Positions 31,197 through 39,014 of a DNA stretch of 64,000 nucleotides are shown one piece after another. Numbering within the stretch: the stretch's first letter is position 1; the number at the start of each line of letters is the position of its first letter. The notes under the pieces were generated by a model, which made no database searches, was not told where the DNA came from, and saw only the letters and a list, made by a program, of their open reading frames with translations. The position numbers and the translations under genes were made by a program. Origin of the DNA: Actinomadura opuntiae (lineage in GTDB: Bacteria; Actinomycetota; Actinomycetes; Streptosporangiales; Streptosporangiaceae); assembly GCF_030283205.1 (NCBI RefSeq), contig NZ_JASNWF010000004.1:62001-126000 (forward strand). The letters run 5' to 3'.

Positions 31197-32513
31197 GTGA
31201 CGAACGATTACGTATATCCCATGCGCGACGGCGCCCCCGGCGGATCACCGGGCCGGTATGACCGGACGGCGATCGTGCAGCACCTGAGATCCAGTGACCC
31301 CGGCGCCGTCACGGACGCCGGAGAGGCGTACCTCAGGTTCGCCAGTGCCTACGAGAAGCTCACCGGGAGGCTCGCCCAGATCGGTCACGATCTGAACGAC
31401 GCCTGGACCGGAACCGACGCCTCCGCCGCTCAGCAGCAAATGCGCGACCTCTGGGCATCGAGTCACACCATCGGCGCCGCCTCCAGGGACTTCGGTACGG
31501 CCGTCGAACACCACGGATCCGAGTATCTGGCGTGGTACAAGACCAAGATGCCGCAGCCCAAGGACGACGCCGAGGCCCGTTCCTGGATGCAGGGCGCGAA
31601 CGAGCGCATCACCGAGACATGGAGCGCGATCCCTCCGAGCATCTCGACATCGCTCAGTGCCATTCGGATCGGCCATGGTCCTCGCATAAGTCCCGTGTCC
31701 GCGGGAGGTTCCGACGGCTCCGGAGTTCCGGGAAGCACCGGAGGCCCGGAAGGAACCGTCGGCGGACCCGGGTCCTCTGGTACCGGCGGATCGGGAGGAT
31801 CCGGTGCCCCGGGGAACGCGTCTCCCTCATCGAGCGGCGGCACTCCCGGCGGCCCTGCTTTCATGGCACCGCCAGGTCGACCTGATTTCGGCGCGCTGCC
31901 GGGCTCGACACCGAGTTCTCCAGGAGTCGGCCAGAATCCGAATCCCGGGACGGATCTTTCAGGGGTTCACCCTCCCGGGACAGGCAACCCGAACGGCGGA
32001 GGAACCGTCGTCCCGGGTGATCCCGCTTCGCCTTCCACGTCGCCGCTCGCGCCGGTCACCGGGCCGGGGCGAGCGGGACCGGGAGCATCCGTGCCCGGCG
32101 TCCCCGGCGGGGCCGGCTTCGTTCCACCGCGCCCCGGGGAGGCGGGCCTTCCAGGTGGCGCCGCGATTGGCGTTCCTAAAGGCGGATACAGCTTCAAAGG
32201 CGGCACTCTGCCGGAGGCCGAAGGTCTTGACGGCAATGGTTCACCGGGCAGCGGGCGCATACGCAACGGTGTGATCGGACGAGGCCGAATCGGCCCGAGC
32301 GCCGCCCAGGCCGATGCCCTGCCGGAAGCCGGCACGGCACGCTCGGGCCCCGCGGCGATGGGACCCATGAGCGGTGGCACAGGATCGGCCCAGCGAGATC
32401 GAGAGCGCGAACGCCGGTCATGGGCGGGAGAGGACCCGGACGTCTGGGACGACGACGTCGAAACGTCCCCGAGCGTTCTGGGCGCGGCCGGCAAACGGCC
32501 CGAAGAGGACTGA
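31197..32513 (+). CDS. WXG100/PPE-like protein with long Gly/Pro-rich tail
   Basis: The 438-residue protein starts at GTG 31197, 5 nt after GGAGG. Residues about 25-150 form a helical hairpin with the W-x-G turn (DAWTGTDASAAQQQM) typical of WXG100 proteins, and a second helical segment to about 160. From about 165 to 410 it is a low-complexity Gly/Ser/Pro/Thr chain, presumably extracellular and disordered, ending in an acidic DPDVWDDDVE. It probably pairs with the preceding helical protein for ESX-type export and could work at the cell surface. The mycosin gene follows. Confidence 0.75.
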   Translation: MTNDYVYPMRDGAPGGSPGRYDRTAIVQHLRSSDPGAVTDAGEAYLRFASAYEKLTGRLAQIGHDLNDAWTGTDASAAQQQMRDLWASSHTIGAASRDFGTAVEHHGSEYLAWYKTKMPQPKDDAEARSWMQGANERITETWSAIPPSISTSLSAIRIGHGPRISPVSAGGSDGSGVPGSTGGPEGTVGGPGSSGTGGSGGSGAPGNASPSSSGGTPGGPAFMAPPGRPDFGALPGSTPSSPGVGQNPNPGTDLSGVHPPGTGNPNGGGTVVPGDPASPSTSPLAPVTGPGRAGPGASVPGVPGGAGFVPPRPGEAGLPGGAAIGVPKGGYSFKGGTLPEAEGLDGNGSPGSGRIRNGVIGRGRIGPSAAQADALPEAGTARSGPAAMGPMSGGTGSAQRDRERERRSWAGEDPDVWDDDVETSPSVLGAAGKRPEED

Positions 32514-32518
32514 TCAGT

Positions 32519-32572
32519 GTGGAAGGCGACGCGCTCGTCCACCAGAACCGGTTCGCGAAGGAAGACGCGTGA
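32519..32572 (+). CDS. Possible 17-codon coupling peptide before the mycosin gene
   Basis: GTG 32519 begins a 17-codon frame whose TGA (32570) overlaps the GTG start of the mycosin as GTGA. It would couple translation of the mycosin to the upstream genes. It may also be chance; there is no independent support. Confidence 0.2.
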   Translation: MEGDALVHQNRFAKEDA

Positions 32573-33762
32573 GGGCCTCTTACCGTGTGGCCGCTGCCGC
32601 CGCGGCATTGAGCCTCCTTCCGGCCATCGCCTCGCCCGCCTCTGCGGAGTTCGAGCCGCGCAAGGATGAGTGGTGGTTTTCGGCCTGGGATGTCCAGGAC
32701 TCCGTCTGGCCGCTTTCGAAAGGCTCCGGAGTCACGGTCGCCGTTCTCGACAGCGGCGTCGACTCGCGTGTTCCAGAGCTCTCCGGCGTCGTCCTCAAAG
32801 GCGCGGACACTGCGGGCGGCAAGACGGACGGCCGGAAGGACCTGGACATCTTCGAGGACGGCCACGGCACCTCGATGGCCGTGATGATCGCGGGCCAGGG
32901 AGGAGGGAAGAGCGGCTATGTGGGGATCGCTCCAGAAGCCAAGATCCTCCCGGTGCACGTGGTGGTCGGTGACCTTCCGGGCTCCGGCCTTGACCTTACG
33001 GACGCCGTCACCACCGGTATGCGCTTCGCGGTCGACAAGGGCGCCAAAGTCATCAACCTTTCCATCGGAGCCGGATCGAGCAACTTCCCTGATCAGTGCC
33101 CGAAGAAGCTCATGGACACCATCGGGTATGCGATCGAGCACGATGTCGTGGTCGTTTCCAGTGCGGGCAACAGCGGAAAGACGATCAATTCTCCGGAGGC
33201 TCCGGGATCGTGTCCGGGAGTCATGGCCGTCGGCGGCATCAACTCCGACCTGAGCCCTTGGGAGAAGACCCAGCGGCAGCCCTACGTCGCCGTCGCCGCT
33301 CCCGCGAGCGGCTCTGTGCTCGTCGGCAGGGGCGACAAGGTCTACGCCGACGCGGAGGGGACGAGCGCGTCGGCCGCGCTGGTGTCGGGAGCGGTGGCTT
33401 TGATTCGGGCGCGCAATCCGGGGATGTCCGGGCGTACGGTCGTCCAGCGGCTCATTGCCACGGCGCTGCCGGTCGGCGAGCCCGTCCCGGACAAGGCGAC
33501 CGGTTACGGTGCTATCCGCATCGCGCGGGCCATGGACCCTGCGAAGTATCCGGTCGCGGCCAGCGCGCCGAATCCCGTCTATGCCAGGTTCGACCAATTT
33601 CAGCGGGCCGCGCAGAAGGTGAGTGCCGCGTCCCCGTCGTCCGCCGCTGGGGCGCATCGGTCGAGCGGTGGGTTGTCCTCTGCGTTCTATGTCGCGATCG
33701 GAGGGCTGGCCGTTCTGCTGGTCGGCGGTGCTCTTCTTTGGCGTCGGACGGCCTCCGTTTAG
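32569..33762 (+). CDS. mycP: Mycosin-type subtilisin-like serine protease
   Basis: The 397-residue protein has a signal peptide (ending ASPASA near 27), an S8 peptidase domain with Asp in VAVLDSGVD (about 63), His in DGHGTSMAVMIAG (about 100), the oxyanion Asn in VSSAGNSG and Ser in GTSASAALVSG (about 265), and a C-terminal transmembrane helix (about 370-392) with RR after it. This layout is that of mycosins, the membrane-anchored proteases of type VII secretion systems. GTG 32569 is preceded by AAGGAAG. No EccB, EccC, EccD or EccE gene is nearby. Confidence 0.92.
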   Translation: MRASYRVAAAAAALSLLPAIASPASAEFEPRKDEWWFSAWDVQDSVWPLSKGSGVTVAVLDSGVDSRVPELSGVVLKGADTAGGKTDGRKDLDIFEDGHGTSMAVMIAGQGGGKSGYVGIAPEAKILPVHVVVGDLPGSGLDLTDAVTTGMRFAVDKGAKVINLSIGAGSSNFPDQCPKKLMDTIGYAIEHDVVVVSSAGNSGKTINSPEAPGSCPGVMAVGGINSDLSPWEKTQRQPYVAVAAPASGSVLVGRGDKVYADAEGTSASAALVSGAVALIRARNPGMSGRTVVQRLIATALPVGEPVPDKATGYGAIRIARAMDPAKYPVAASAPNPVYARFDQFQRAAQKVSAASPSSAAGAHRSSGGLSSAFYVAIGGLAVLLVGGALLWRRTASV

Positions 33763-33765
33763 GGA

Positions 33766-35154
33766 TCAGTGGAGGTTGAGGCGGGTGAGGTAGGCGGTGG
33801 TGGAGTCGGGGTCGCCGGTGTGGGCTCGGTAGCCGTCCGGGCGGACGAGGACGAGGGTCGGGGCGGTGATGCCGTAGGTGGCTTCGGCGGTGGGGTTCGC
33901 GGTGATCTGGACGGTGCGGACGGCGGGCCCGCAGGCGGGGGCCGGGGTGTTGAAGGCCAGCAGGGTGAAGTGGGGGCCGCGGAAGGCGTCGAAGAGGGTG
34001 GTGCCGTCCGCGAGGGGCGCGTCGGGGGCGCGGGTGCCGCCGAGCGGGCCGGACGCGAGCGGGCTGTCGGGGTAGGCGAGGAGCAGTTGGCGGGTCTCCT
34101 CGCCGCGCTGGTGGGCGTCGGCCTGGCCCTCGGCGGCCTTCTGGTAGAGGGCCGTGCTGATGCCGAGGACGCCTGCGGCGACGGGGAGGCGTTCCTCCTC
34201 GTAGGTGTCGAGGAGGAACGGGGACGCGGCGGCGAGCTTCCAACCGAGGTTGTAGGCGTCCTGGACGCCGGTGTTGAGGCCCTGGCCGCCGGCGGGCGAG
34301 TGGACGTGGGCGGCGTCGCCGGCGAGGAGGACGCGGCCGGAGCGGAACCGTTCGGCCATGCGGATGTTGACGCGGTAGACCGACGCCCAGCCGAGGCCGG
34401 TGAGGCGGAGGTCGTCGCGGCCGGTGCCGGCGGCGAGGTGCTTCTGGTAGGTGGCGAGGGTGAGGTCGGGGTCGTCGCCGGGGGCGAGCGGGGCGGTGAA
34501 CTGGAAGTCGGACGTGCCGGGCAGCGGGCACAGGCCTACGGCGGGGGTGCGGGTCTCCAGGTCGGCCCACATGTGCCAGTGGTCACGGTCCAGGTCGGGG
34601 GTCTGGACGTCCCCGATCAGCATGCGCTCCTCGTCGCGGGTCTCGCCGAGGAACGGGATGCCGAGCGTCTTGCGGACGGTGCTGCGCCCGCCGTCGGCGC
34701 CGACGAGGTAGTTGGCGCGGACGGTCGTGCCGTCGGTCAGGACGGCGGTGACGCCCTCCCCGTCCTGCGTGAAGCTCGAGAGGCCCACGGGGTCGACCCG
34801 GCTGCCGAGGGCGGTGAGGCGGTCGCGGAGGATCTGCTCGGTGCGCCACTGCGGCACCATCAGGACGTTCGGGTACGGGACGTCCGGCGTCGGCGGGACG
34901 GGCTCGTGCATGCGGCCCTCCCAGACGACGTCGGCGCCGGCGTAGGCGCGCAGCGGCGGGTAGGGCGCTCCGGCGGCGCGGACGGCGTCGATGACGCCGA
35001 GGTCGTCGAAGACCTCGAGGGTGCGGGGCTGGAGGCCCTTGCCGCGCGAGCCGGCCGGGTGGCCGGGGTCGACGACGCGGTGCGGGACGCCGCGGCGGGC
35101 GAGGTCGATGGCGAGGGTGAGGCCGGTCGGTCCGGCTCCGGCGATGAGGATCAT
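33766..35154 (-). CDS. FAD-dependent aromatic monooxygenase (PheA/TfdB-type)
   Basis: The 462-residue flavoprotein hydroxylase has the FAD dinucleotide motif GAGPTGLTLAIDLARRG at the N-terminus, the DG motif ADGGRSTVRKTLG (about 153) and the GD motif LLAGDAAHVHSPAGGQGLNT (about 280). Such enzymes use NADPH and O2 on phenols, polyketides or antibiotics; its size is also compatible with drug-inactivating members. It follows the OmpR-type regulator on the same strand, with three 11-bp-spaced repeats just upstream of its ATG, so control by that regulator is likely. Confidence 0.9.
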   Translation of the reverse strand: MILIAGAGPTGLTLAIDLARRGVPHRVVDPGHPAGSRGKGLQPRTLEVFDDLGVIDAVRAAGAPYPPLRAYAGADVVWEGRMHEPVPPTPDVPYPNVLMVPQWRTEQILRDRLTALGSRVDPVGLSSFTQDGEGVTAVLTDGTTVRANYLVGADGGRSTVRKTLGIPFLGETRDEERMLIGDVQTPDLDRDHWHMWADLETRTPAVGLCPLPGTSDFQFTAPLAPGDDPDLTLATYQKHLAAGTGRDDLRLTGLGWASVYRVNIRMAERFRSGRVLLAGDAAHVHSPAGGQGLNTGVQDAYNLGWKLAAASPFLLDTYEEERLPVAAGVLGISTALYQKAAEGQADAHQRGEETRQLLLAYPDSPLASGPLGGTRAPDAPLADGTTLFDAFRGPHFTLLAFNTPAPACGPAVRTVQITANPTAEATYGITAPTLVLVRPDGYRAHTGDPDSTTAYLTRLNLH

Positions 35155-35177
35155 GCGAGCCAGGATCGGCGGGCGCC

Positions 35178-35206
35178 CTGGCAGACCGCTGGCAGCTCGC
35201 TGGCAG
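35178..35206. promoter_or_regulatory. Three CTGGCAG direct repeats with exact 11-bp period
   Basis: CTGGCAG begins at 35178, 35189 and 35200, separated by 4-nt spacers. An 11-bp period is what OmpR/PhoB-type regulators need for head-to-tail dimers. The array lies 24 bp upstream of the monooxygenase ATG and next to the stop of an OmpR-type regulator gene. Confidence 0.6.
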
Positions 35207-35211
35207 CGGCC

Positions 35212-35901
35212 TCAGTCGCGCTCGTAGCGGTAGCCGCGGCCGCGCAGGGTGGTGATGCTGCCCGGGTCGGCGCCCTGCTGGGCGAGCTTGCGGCGCAGCG
35301 CGGAGATGTGCACGTCGAGGGTCTTGGTGGGGCCGAACCAGTTGGTGTCCCAGACCTGGTCGATGAGGTCCTCGCGGGTGACGACCTCGCCGGCGCTGGA
35401 CACCAGCCGGGCGAGCAGGTCGAACTCCTTGGGCCGCAGCGCGATCTCGGTGCCGGCGTAGCTGGCGCGGCGGGCGGCGAGGTCGAGGGTGAGGCGGCCG
35501 GCGGTGACGAACCGCTCGTCGGAGCGTCCGGCGCTGCTGCGGCGCAGGTGGGCGCGGAGCCGGGCCATCAGCTCGGTGAGCCGGAACGGCTTGGTCAGGT
35601 AGTCGTCGGCGCCGGCGTCCAGCGCGACGACGACCTCGAACTCCTGGGTGCGGGCGGTGAGCACGACGATCACCGCGTCGCGCAGCACGGTGCGCAGCCG
35701 CCGGCACAGGGTGACGCCCTCGATGTCGGGCAGCCCGAGGTCCAGCAGGATCAGGTCGGGGGCGCGGCCGGACGCGCTGTCGAGGGCGTTGCCGCCGGTG
35801 GTGGCCCAGTAGGCCTCGTAGCCGTGCGCGGCGAGGGCCTCGGCGAGCTCGCTGCCGATGGCCTCGTCGTCCTCCACGACGAGCACGTAGGGTGCGGCCA
35901 T
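35212..35901 (-). CDS. OmpR/PhoB-type response regulator
   Basis: The 229-residue protein has a receiver domain (VLVVEDDEAIG, phospho-Asp in LILLDLGLPD near residue 53, Lys in YLTKPFRLTEL near 103) and a winged-helix DNA-binding domain (EIALRPKEFDLLARL, then VWDTNWFGPTKTLDVHISAL and RGRGYRYE). Its partner is the histidine kinase at 36315, on the other side of a short gene and in the opposite direction. The CTGGCAG array before the next gene is a likely target. Confidence 0.92.
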   Translation of the reverse strand: MAAPYVLVVEDDEAIGSELAEALAAHGYEAYWATTGGNALDSASGRAPDLILLDLGLPDIEGVTLCRRLRTVLRDAVIVVLTARTQEFEVVVALDAGADDYLTKPFRLTELMARLRAHLRRSSAGRSDERFVTAGRLTLDLAARRASYAGTEIALRPKEFDLLARLVSSAGEVVTREDLIDQVWDTNWFGPTKTLDVHISALRRKLAQQGADPGSITTLRGRGYRYERD

Positions 35902-35927
35902 GGTCCCGATGGTACGGACGGGGGCGC

Positions 35928-36155
35928 TCACGTGCGGGCGGGCACGGCGGTCGCCGGGGCGCCGTCCCGCCGGGGCGGGCAGAACGAGCCGCGGGTCGTC
36001 GCGGTGACGGCGTCGGTGACCACGTCGACGACCTTGCCGAGCCGGGATCCGGGCCCGTCCGCGCAGTCGCGGTGGACGTGGACCGCGTGGCCGAGCCCGG
36101 CGCCGGCCAGCGCCGTGACGATCAGTACGCCGATGAGCAGCCTGCGCATGACCAT
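35928..36155 (-). CDS. Small exported or membrane-anchored protein
   Basis: The 75-residue product begins with MRRLLIGVLIVTALAGAG, a signal-anchor-like stretch, followed by a short hydrophilic part with HVHRDC and a second Cys (SFCPP). No family is recognised. It sits 26 bp upstream of the response regulator on the same strand and divergent from the kinase. Such small envelope proteins often tune the sensor kinase, but this is a guess from position. Confidence 0.55.
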   Translation of the reverse strand: MVMRRLLIGVLIVTALAGAGLGHAVHVHRDCADGPGSRLGKVVDVVTDAVTATTRGSFCPPRRDGAPATAVPART

Positions 36156-36224
36156 GACTCCCCCTCCCGACGCCGGCGTCTGGACGCACGCTATTCCGGG
36201 GCGCGTCAGCGGCGGCTGTGCGGC

Positions 36225-36244
36225 GGGTTAGGGCTCCGCTTACC
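36225..36244. promoter_or_regulatory. GTTA-CTCCGC-TTA motif in the kinase promoter region
   Basis: GGGTTAGGGCTCCGCTTACC lies 70-90 bp upstream of the kinase start. A close relative, GGGTTAGCTCCGCGTTAACC, occurs at 38877 before the esterase gene. The shared half-sites suggest common regulation of the two genes. Confidence 0.35.
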
Positions 36245-36314
36245 TTGCGCGGCCGGGCGGCGCGGCGGGCGCCGGGCGTGCGGGCCGCGGCTATCCTCCG
36301 GGCGGGAGGCGAGT

Positions 36315-37667
36315 GTGGACGCGGTTGCGAGGACGGCGCCGCTGCGGCGCAGGCTGCTGGTCACCATCGCGGGGATCACCGCGGTGGCGGTGGTCCTGCT
36401 GATCATTCCGCTGGCGGTGGCGGTGCAGCGGCTGTACCGCAACGAGGCGGTGACGAAGCTGGAGCGGGACGCGACCCGCGTCGCGGCGACGGCGCCCGAC
36501 GACGAGGCGCGGCATCCGCGCCCGATCCGGCTGCCGGAGGGGCTGAACGAGCGGCTGCGGGTGGGGATCTACGGGATCGACGGGACCCTGCTGACCGGGG
36601 AGGGCCCGCCGTACTCGGCCGCGGCGCGGCGGGCGCGGGACGGGCGGCTGCACCAGCGCGACGAGCACGGCCGGCTGGTGGTGACGGCGCCGATCCCCTC
36701 GGACGAGGGGGTGACGTCGGTGGCCCGGGTCGGGATGCCGGAGCGGGTCGTCGCCCGGCGGACCGAGCGGGCGTGGGGGGTGATGGCGGCGTTCGCGCTG
36801 CTGATCATCGGGCTGGCGGCGTTCGTGGCGCGGTACCAGTCGCGGCGGCTGGCGCGCCCGCTGGAGCGGCTGACGGCGGCGGCGCAGGCGCTCGGGGACG
36901 GCGACTTCACCGTCCGGGCGCGGTCGTCGGGGGTGCTGGAGGCGGACGAGGCGGGCCGGGCGCTGGAGGTGACGGCGCGCCGGCTCGGGTCGATGCTGGA
37001 CCGGGAGCGGGCGTTCAGCGCGGACGTGTCGCACCAGCTCCGGACGCCGCTGACGGGCCTGCTGCTCGGGCTGGAGTCCGCGCTGGAGCGGCCGGGCGCC
37101 GATCTGGAGGCGGCGGTGCGGACGGCGGTGCGGCGCGGCGAGCACCTGCGCGACATCATCGACGACCTGCTGAGCCTGGCGCGCGACGCGGGCCCGAACC
37201 GCGGGCCGCTGGACGTGCCGGGGATGCTGGAGGAGCTGCGGCTGCGGTCTCCGGCGGGCCGTCCGCTGGAGGTGGCGGCGCGCGGGCCGCTGCCGGAGGT
37301 GCACGCGTCGGCGTCGGCGGTGCGGCAGATCCTCGCGGTGCTGCTCGACAACGCGCAGGTGCACGGCGCGGGCCGGATCACCGTGGAGGCCAGCGACATC
37401 GGCGGCGGCCTGGCGATCGACGTGTCGGACGAGGGGCCGGGCGTCACCGAGACCGAGGACATCTTCGCGCGCCGGCACTCCGGCGGCGCCGGCTCGCCGG
37501 ACGGGTCCGATCCGGGCGCGGGCCACGGGATCGGTCTGGCGCTGGCGCGGGCCCTGGCGGAGGCGGAGGGCGGCCGGCTGGTGCTGCGCCGGCCGTCCCC
37601 GCCGATCTTCACGCTGCTGCTGCCCGCGTACGAGCCGCCCGCCGAGCCCGACGAAGGCGCCGCCTGA
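36315..37667 (+). CDS. Sensor histidine kinase (HAMP-HisKA-HATPase)
   Basis: The 450-residue kinase has TM1 (about 12-35), an extracytoplasmic sensor (about 36-150), TM2 (about 155-175), a HAMP domain, the dimerisation helix with phospho-His in FSADVSHQLRTPL (about 242) and an HATPase domain with LLDNAQVHG (N-box), DEGPG (G1) and GHGIGLALARAL (G2). GTG 36315 is the likely start. It pairs with the OmpR-type regulator at 35212 although the two genes are divergent. Confidence 0.9.
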   Translation: MDAVARTAPLRRRLLVTIAGITAVAVVLLIIPLAVAVQRLYRNEAVTKLERDATRVAATAPDDEARHPRPIRLPEGLNERLRVGIYGIDGTLLTGEGPPYSAAARRARDGRLHQRDEHGRLVVTAPIPSDEGVTSVARVGMPERVVARRTERAWGVMAAFALLIIGLAAFVARYQSRRLARPLERLTAAAQALGDGDFTVRARSSGVLEADEAGRALEVTARRLGSMLDRERAFSADVSHQLRTPLTGLLLGLESALERPGADLEAAVRTAVRRGEHLRDIIDDLLSLARDAGPNRGPLDVPGMLEELRLRSPAGRPLEVAARGPLPEVHASASAVRQILAVLLDNAQVHGAGRITVEASDIGGGLAIDVSDEGPGVTETEDIFARRHSGGAGSPDGSDPGAGHGIGLALARALAEAEGGRLVLRRPSPPIFTLLLPAYEPPAEPDEGAA

Positions 37668-37676
37668 CCCGACGCG

Positions 37677-38801
37677 TCATTCGGCCCTGAGGTGGGTGCC
37701 GAACCAGCGGAGCGTCGCGGGCACCATGCGGCGGAACGTGCGGTAGTTGTGCCCGCCGGACGGCAGGAAAAGGCTGTCGGCCTTCATGGGCGGGCGGACC
37801 CCGGCAAGGAACCGCTCGTTCTCCGGAAAGGTCTTCTCGCCGACCCGGCAGGACGCCACGAGAAGGGAGATCGGCGGGGCGGGAAGGTGCTTCTCGCGCC
37901 ACAGGAGGTTGCTCTCGTTCTGCAGCGCCCGGTTCCCGTCGAACAGCTTGCCCGTCGTGAGGTCCTGCATCGTGGCGAAGTACCCGGACAGCGACGCCGC
38001 CGCCGAGTACCGGTCGGGGTGCTTCATCGCGAGCTTGGTGGCGCAGAACCCGCCGGTGGAGTCGCCCATGATGCCCCAGCCGGTGCGGGCGGCGGCGACC
38101 CGGTAGTGGGCCCACATCGCCAGCGGCACGTCGGAGGCGAAGAAGCTCTCCACCTGCGGCCCGCCGGGCACGTCCGCGCACTCGGTGTCGCGCGGCGGCG
38201 CCTCCGTCGGCCGCATCAGCACGTAGACGGCCGGCGGGAGCCCGGCCCGCTCCCCCTGCCGGACCAGGTCGGGAAAGCGCATCGTATGCAGCAGCGCGGT
38301 GGGATGCCCCGGATAACCCGTCAGGACGACGATCACCGGAAAGCGCGTTCTCGCGTACGCGGGCTGGTAGTACTGCGGCGGCAGCAGCACGAAGGATTCG
38401 GCGCTCAGCCCCGTCTCCTGGCCCTGGAAGCGATATTCCTCTACCGCTCCTGACACGGCGGCGTGGCGTTTGGCGGCGGCGCTGCCGATCCTTTTGATCG
38501 TGGCGGTGTCGATCTGCTTCACCGGGCCGCCGGCCTTCGCCATCACGTGCTTGATCCGGGCGGGCGCCGCGTTGGTGGCGAACAGGTCGTCCCAGCCGGA
38601 GTAGAACTCGAAGTGCGCGTTGACCGCGACGAGCACGGCGAGCAGCGTGACGGCCTGCGTGCCGACGAGCAGCCCGACCCGGGCGGCGACGGCGCCGGCC
38701 CCCGAGCGTGCGCCCCGCGGCCACCACCACAGCGTGAAGGCGAACAGGACCGCCACGGCCAGGAACAGCAGCGCGATGAATCCGCCTCCGGTGAGTCCCA
38801 T
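37677..38801 (-). CDS. Membrane-anchored alpha/beta-hydrolase (esterase D / antigen-85-like)
   Basis: The 374-residue protein has two N-terminal membrane helices (about 7-27 and 38-60) and an outside alpha/beta-hydrolase domain with the nucleophile elbow GDSTGG (about 248) and a C-terminal GGHNYRTFRRM holding the catalytic His. This is the PF00756 esterase fold, shared with mycolyltransferases and S-formylglutathione hydrolase. It probably acts on lipids or esters at the cell surface. It converges with the kinase gene; a motif shared with the kinase promoter lies before it. Confidence 0.83.
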   Translation of the reverse strand: MGLTGGGFIALLFLAVAVLFAFTLWWWPRGARSGAGAVAARVGLLVGTQAVTLLAVLVAVNAHFEFYSGWDDLFATNAAPARIKHVMAKAGGPVKQIDTATIKRIGSAAAKRHAAVSGAVEEYRFQGQETGLSAESFVLLPPQYYQPAYARTRFPVIVVLTGYPGHPTALLHTMRFPDLVRQGERAGLPPAVYVLMRPTEAPPRDTECADVPGGPQVESFFASDVPLAMWAHYRVAAARTGWGIMGDSTGGFCATKLAMKHPDRYSAAASLSGYFATMQDLTTGKLFDGNRALQNESNLLWREKHLPAPPISLLVASCRVGEKTFPENERFLAGVRPPMKADSLFLPSGGHNYRTFRRMVPATLRWFGTHLRAE

Positions 38802-38875
38802 GCCCTCCCCCTAAGGCAGCCGGTCTTCGTTCGACCGTCAAGTTAGCCGCCGCCGCATCAGCCGGACGACAACGC

Positions 38876-38898
38876 CGGGTTAGCTCCGCGTTAACCCG
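38876..38898. promoter_or_regulatory. Inverted repeat with 11-bp-spaced GTTA half-sites before the esterase gene
   Basis: CGGGTTA (38876-38882) and TAACCCG (38892-38898) form a perfect 7-bp inverted repeat with a 9-nt spacer; GTTA also repeats directly at 11 bp. It lies 75 bp upstream of the esterase and resembles the motif at 36225. The remainder of 38802-39014 shows no gene. Confidence 0.4.
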
Positions 38899-39014
38899 CC
38901 TGCCGCGCACGGAAACAATGCCGCGCGACCTTGCCAGGGCATATCCAGGGAATTCATTTGCGGTCGCCGTGATTGGCATTGAAGCCGAATAGGCCGCCTT
39001 CTCGAGTTCACCGG

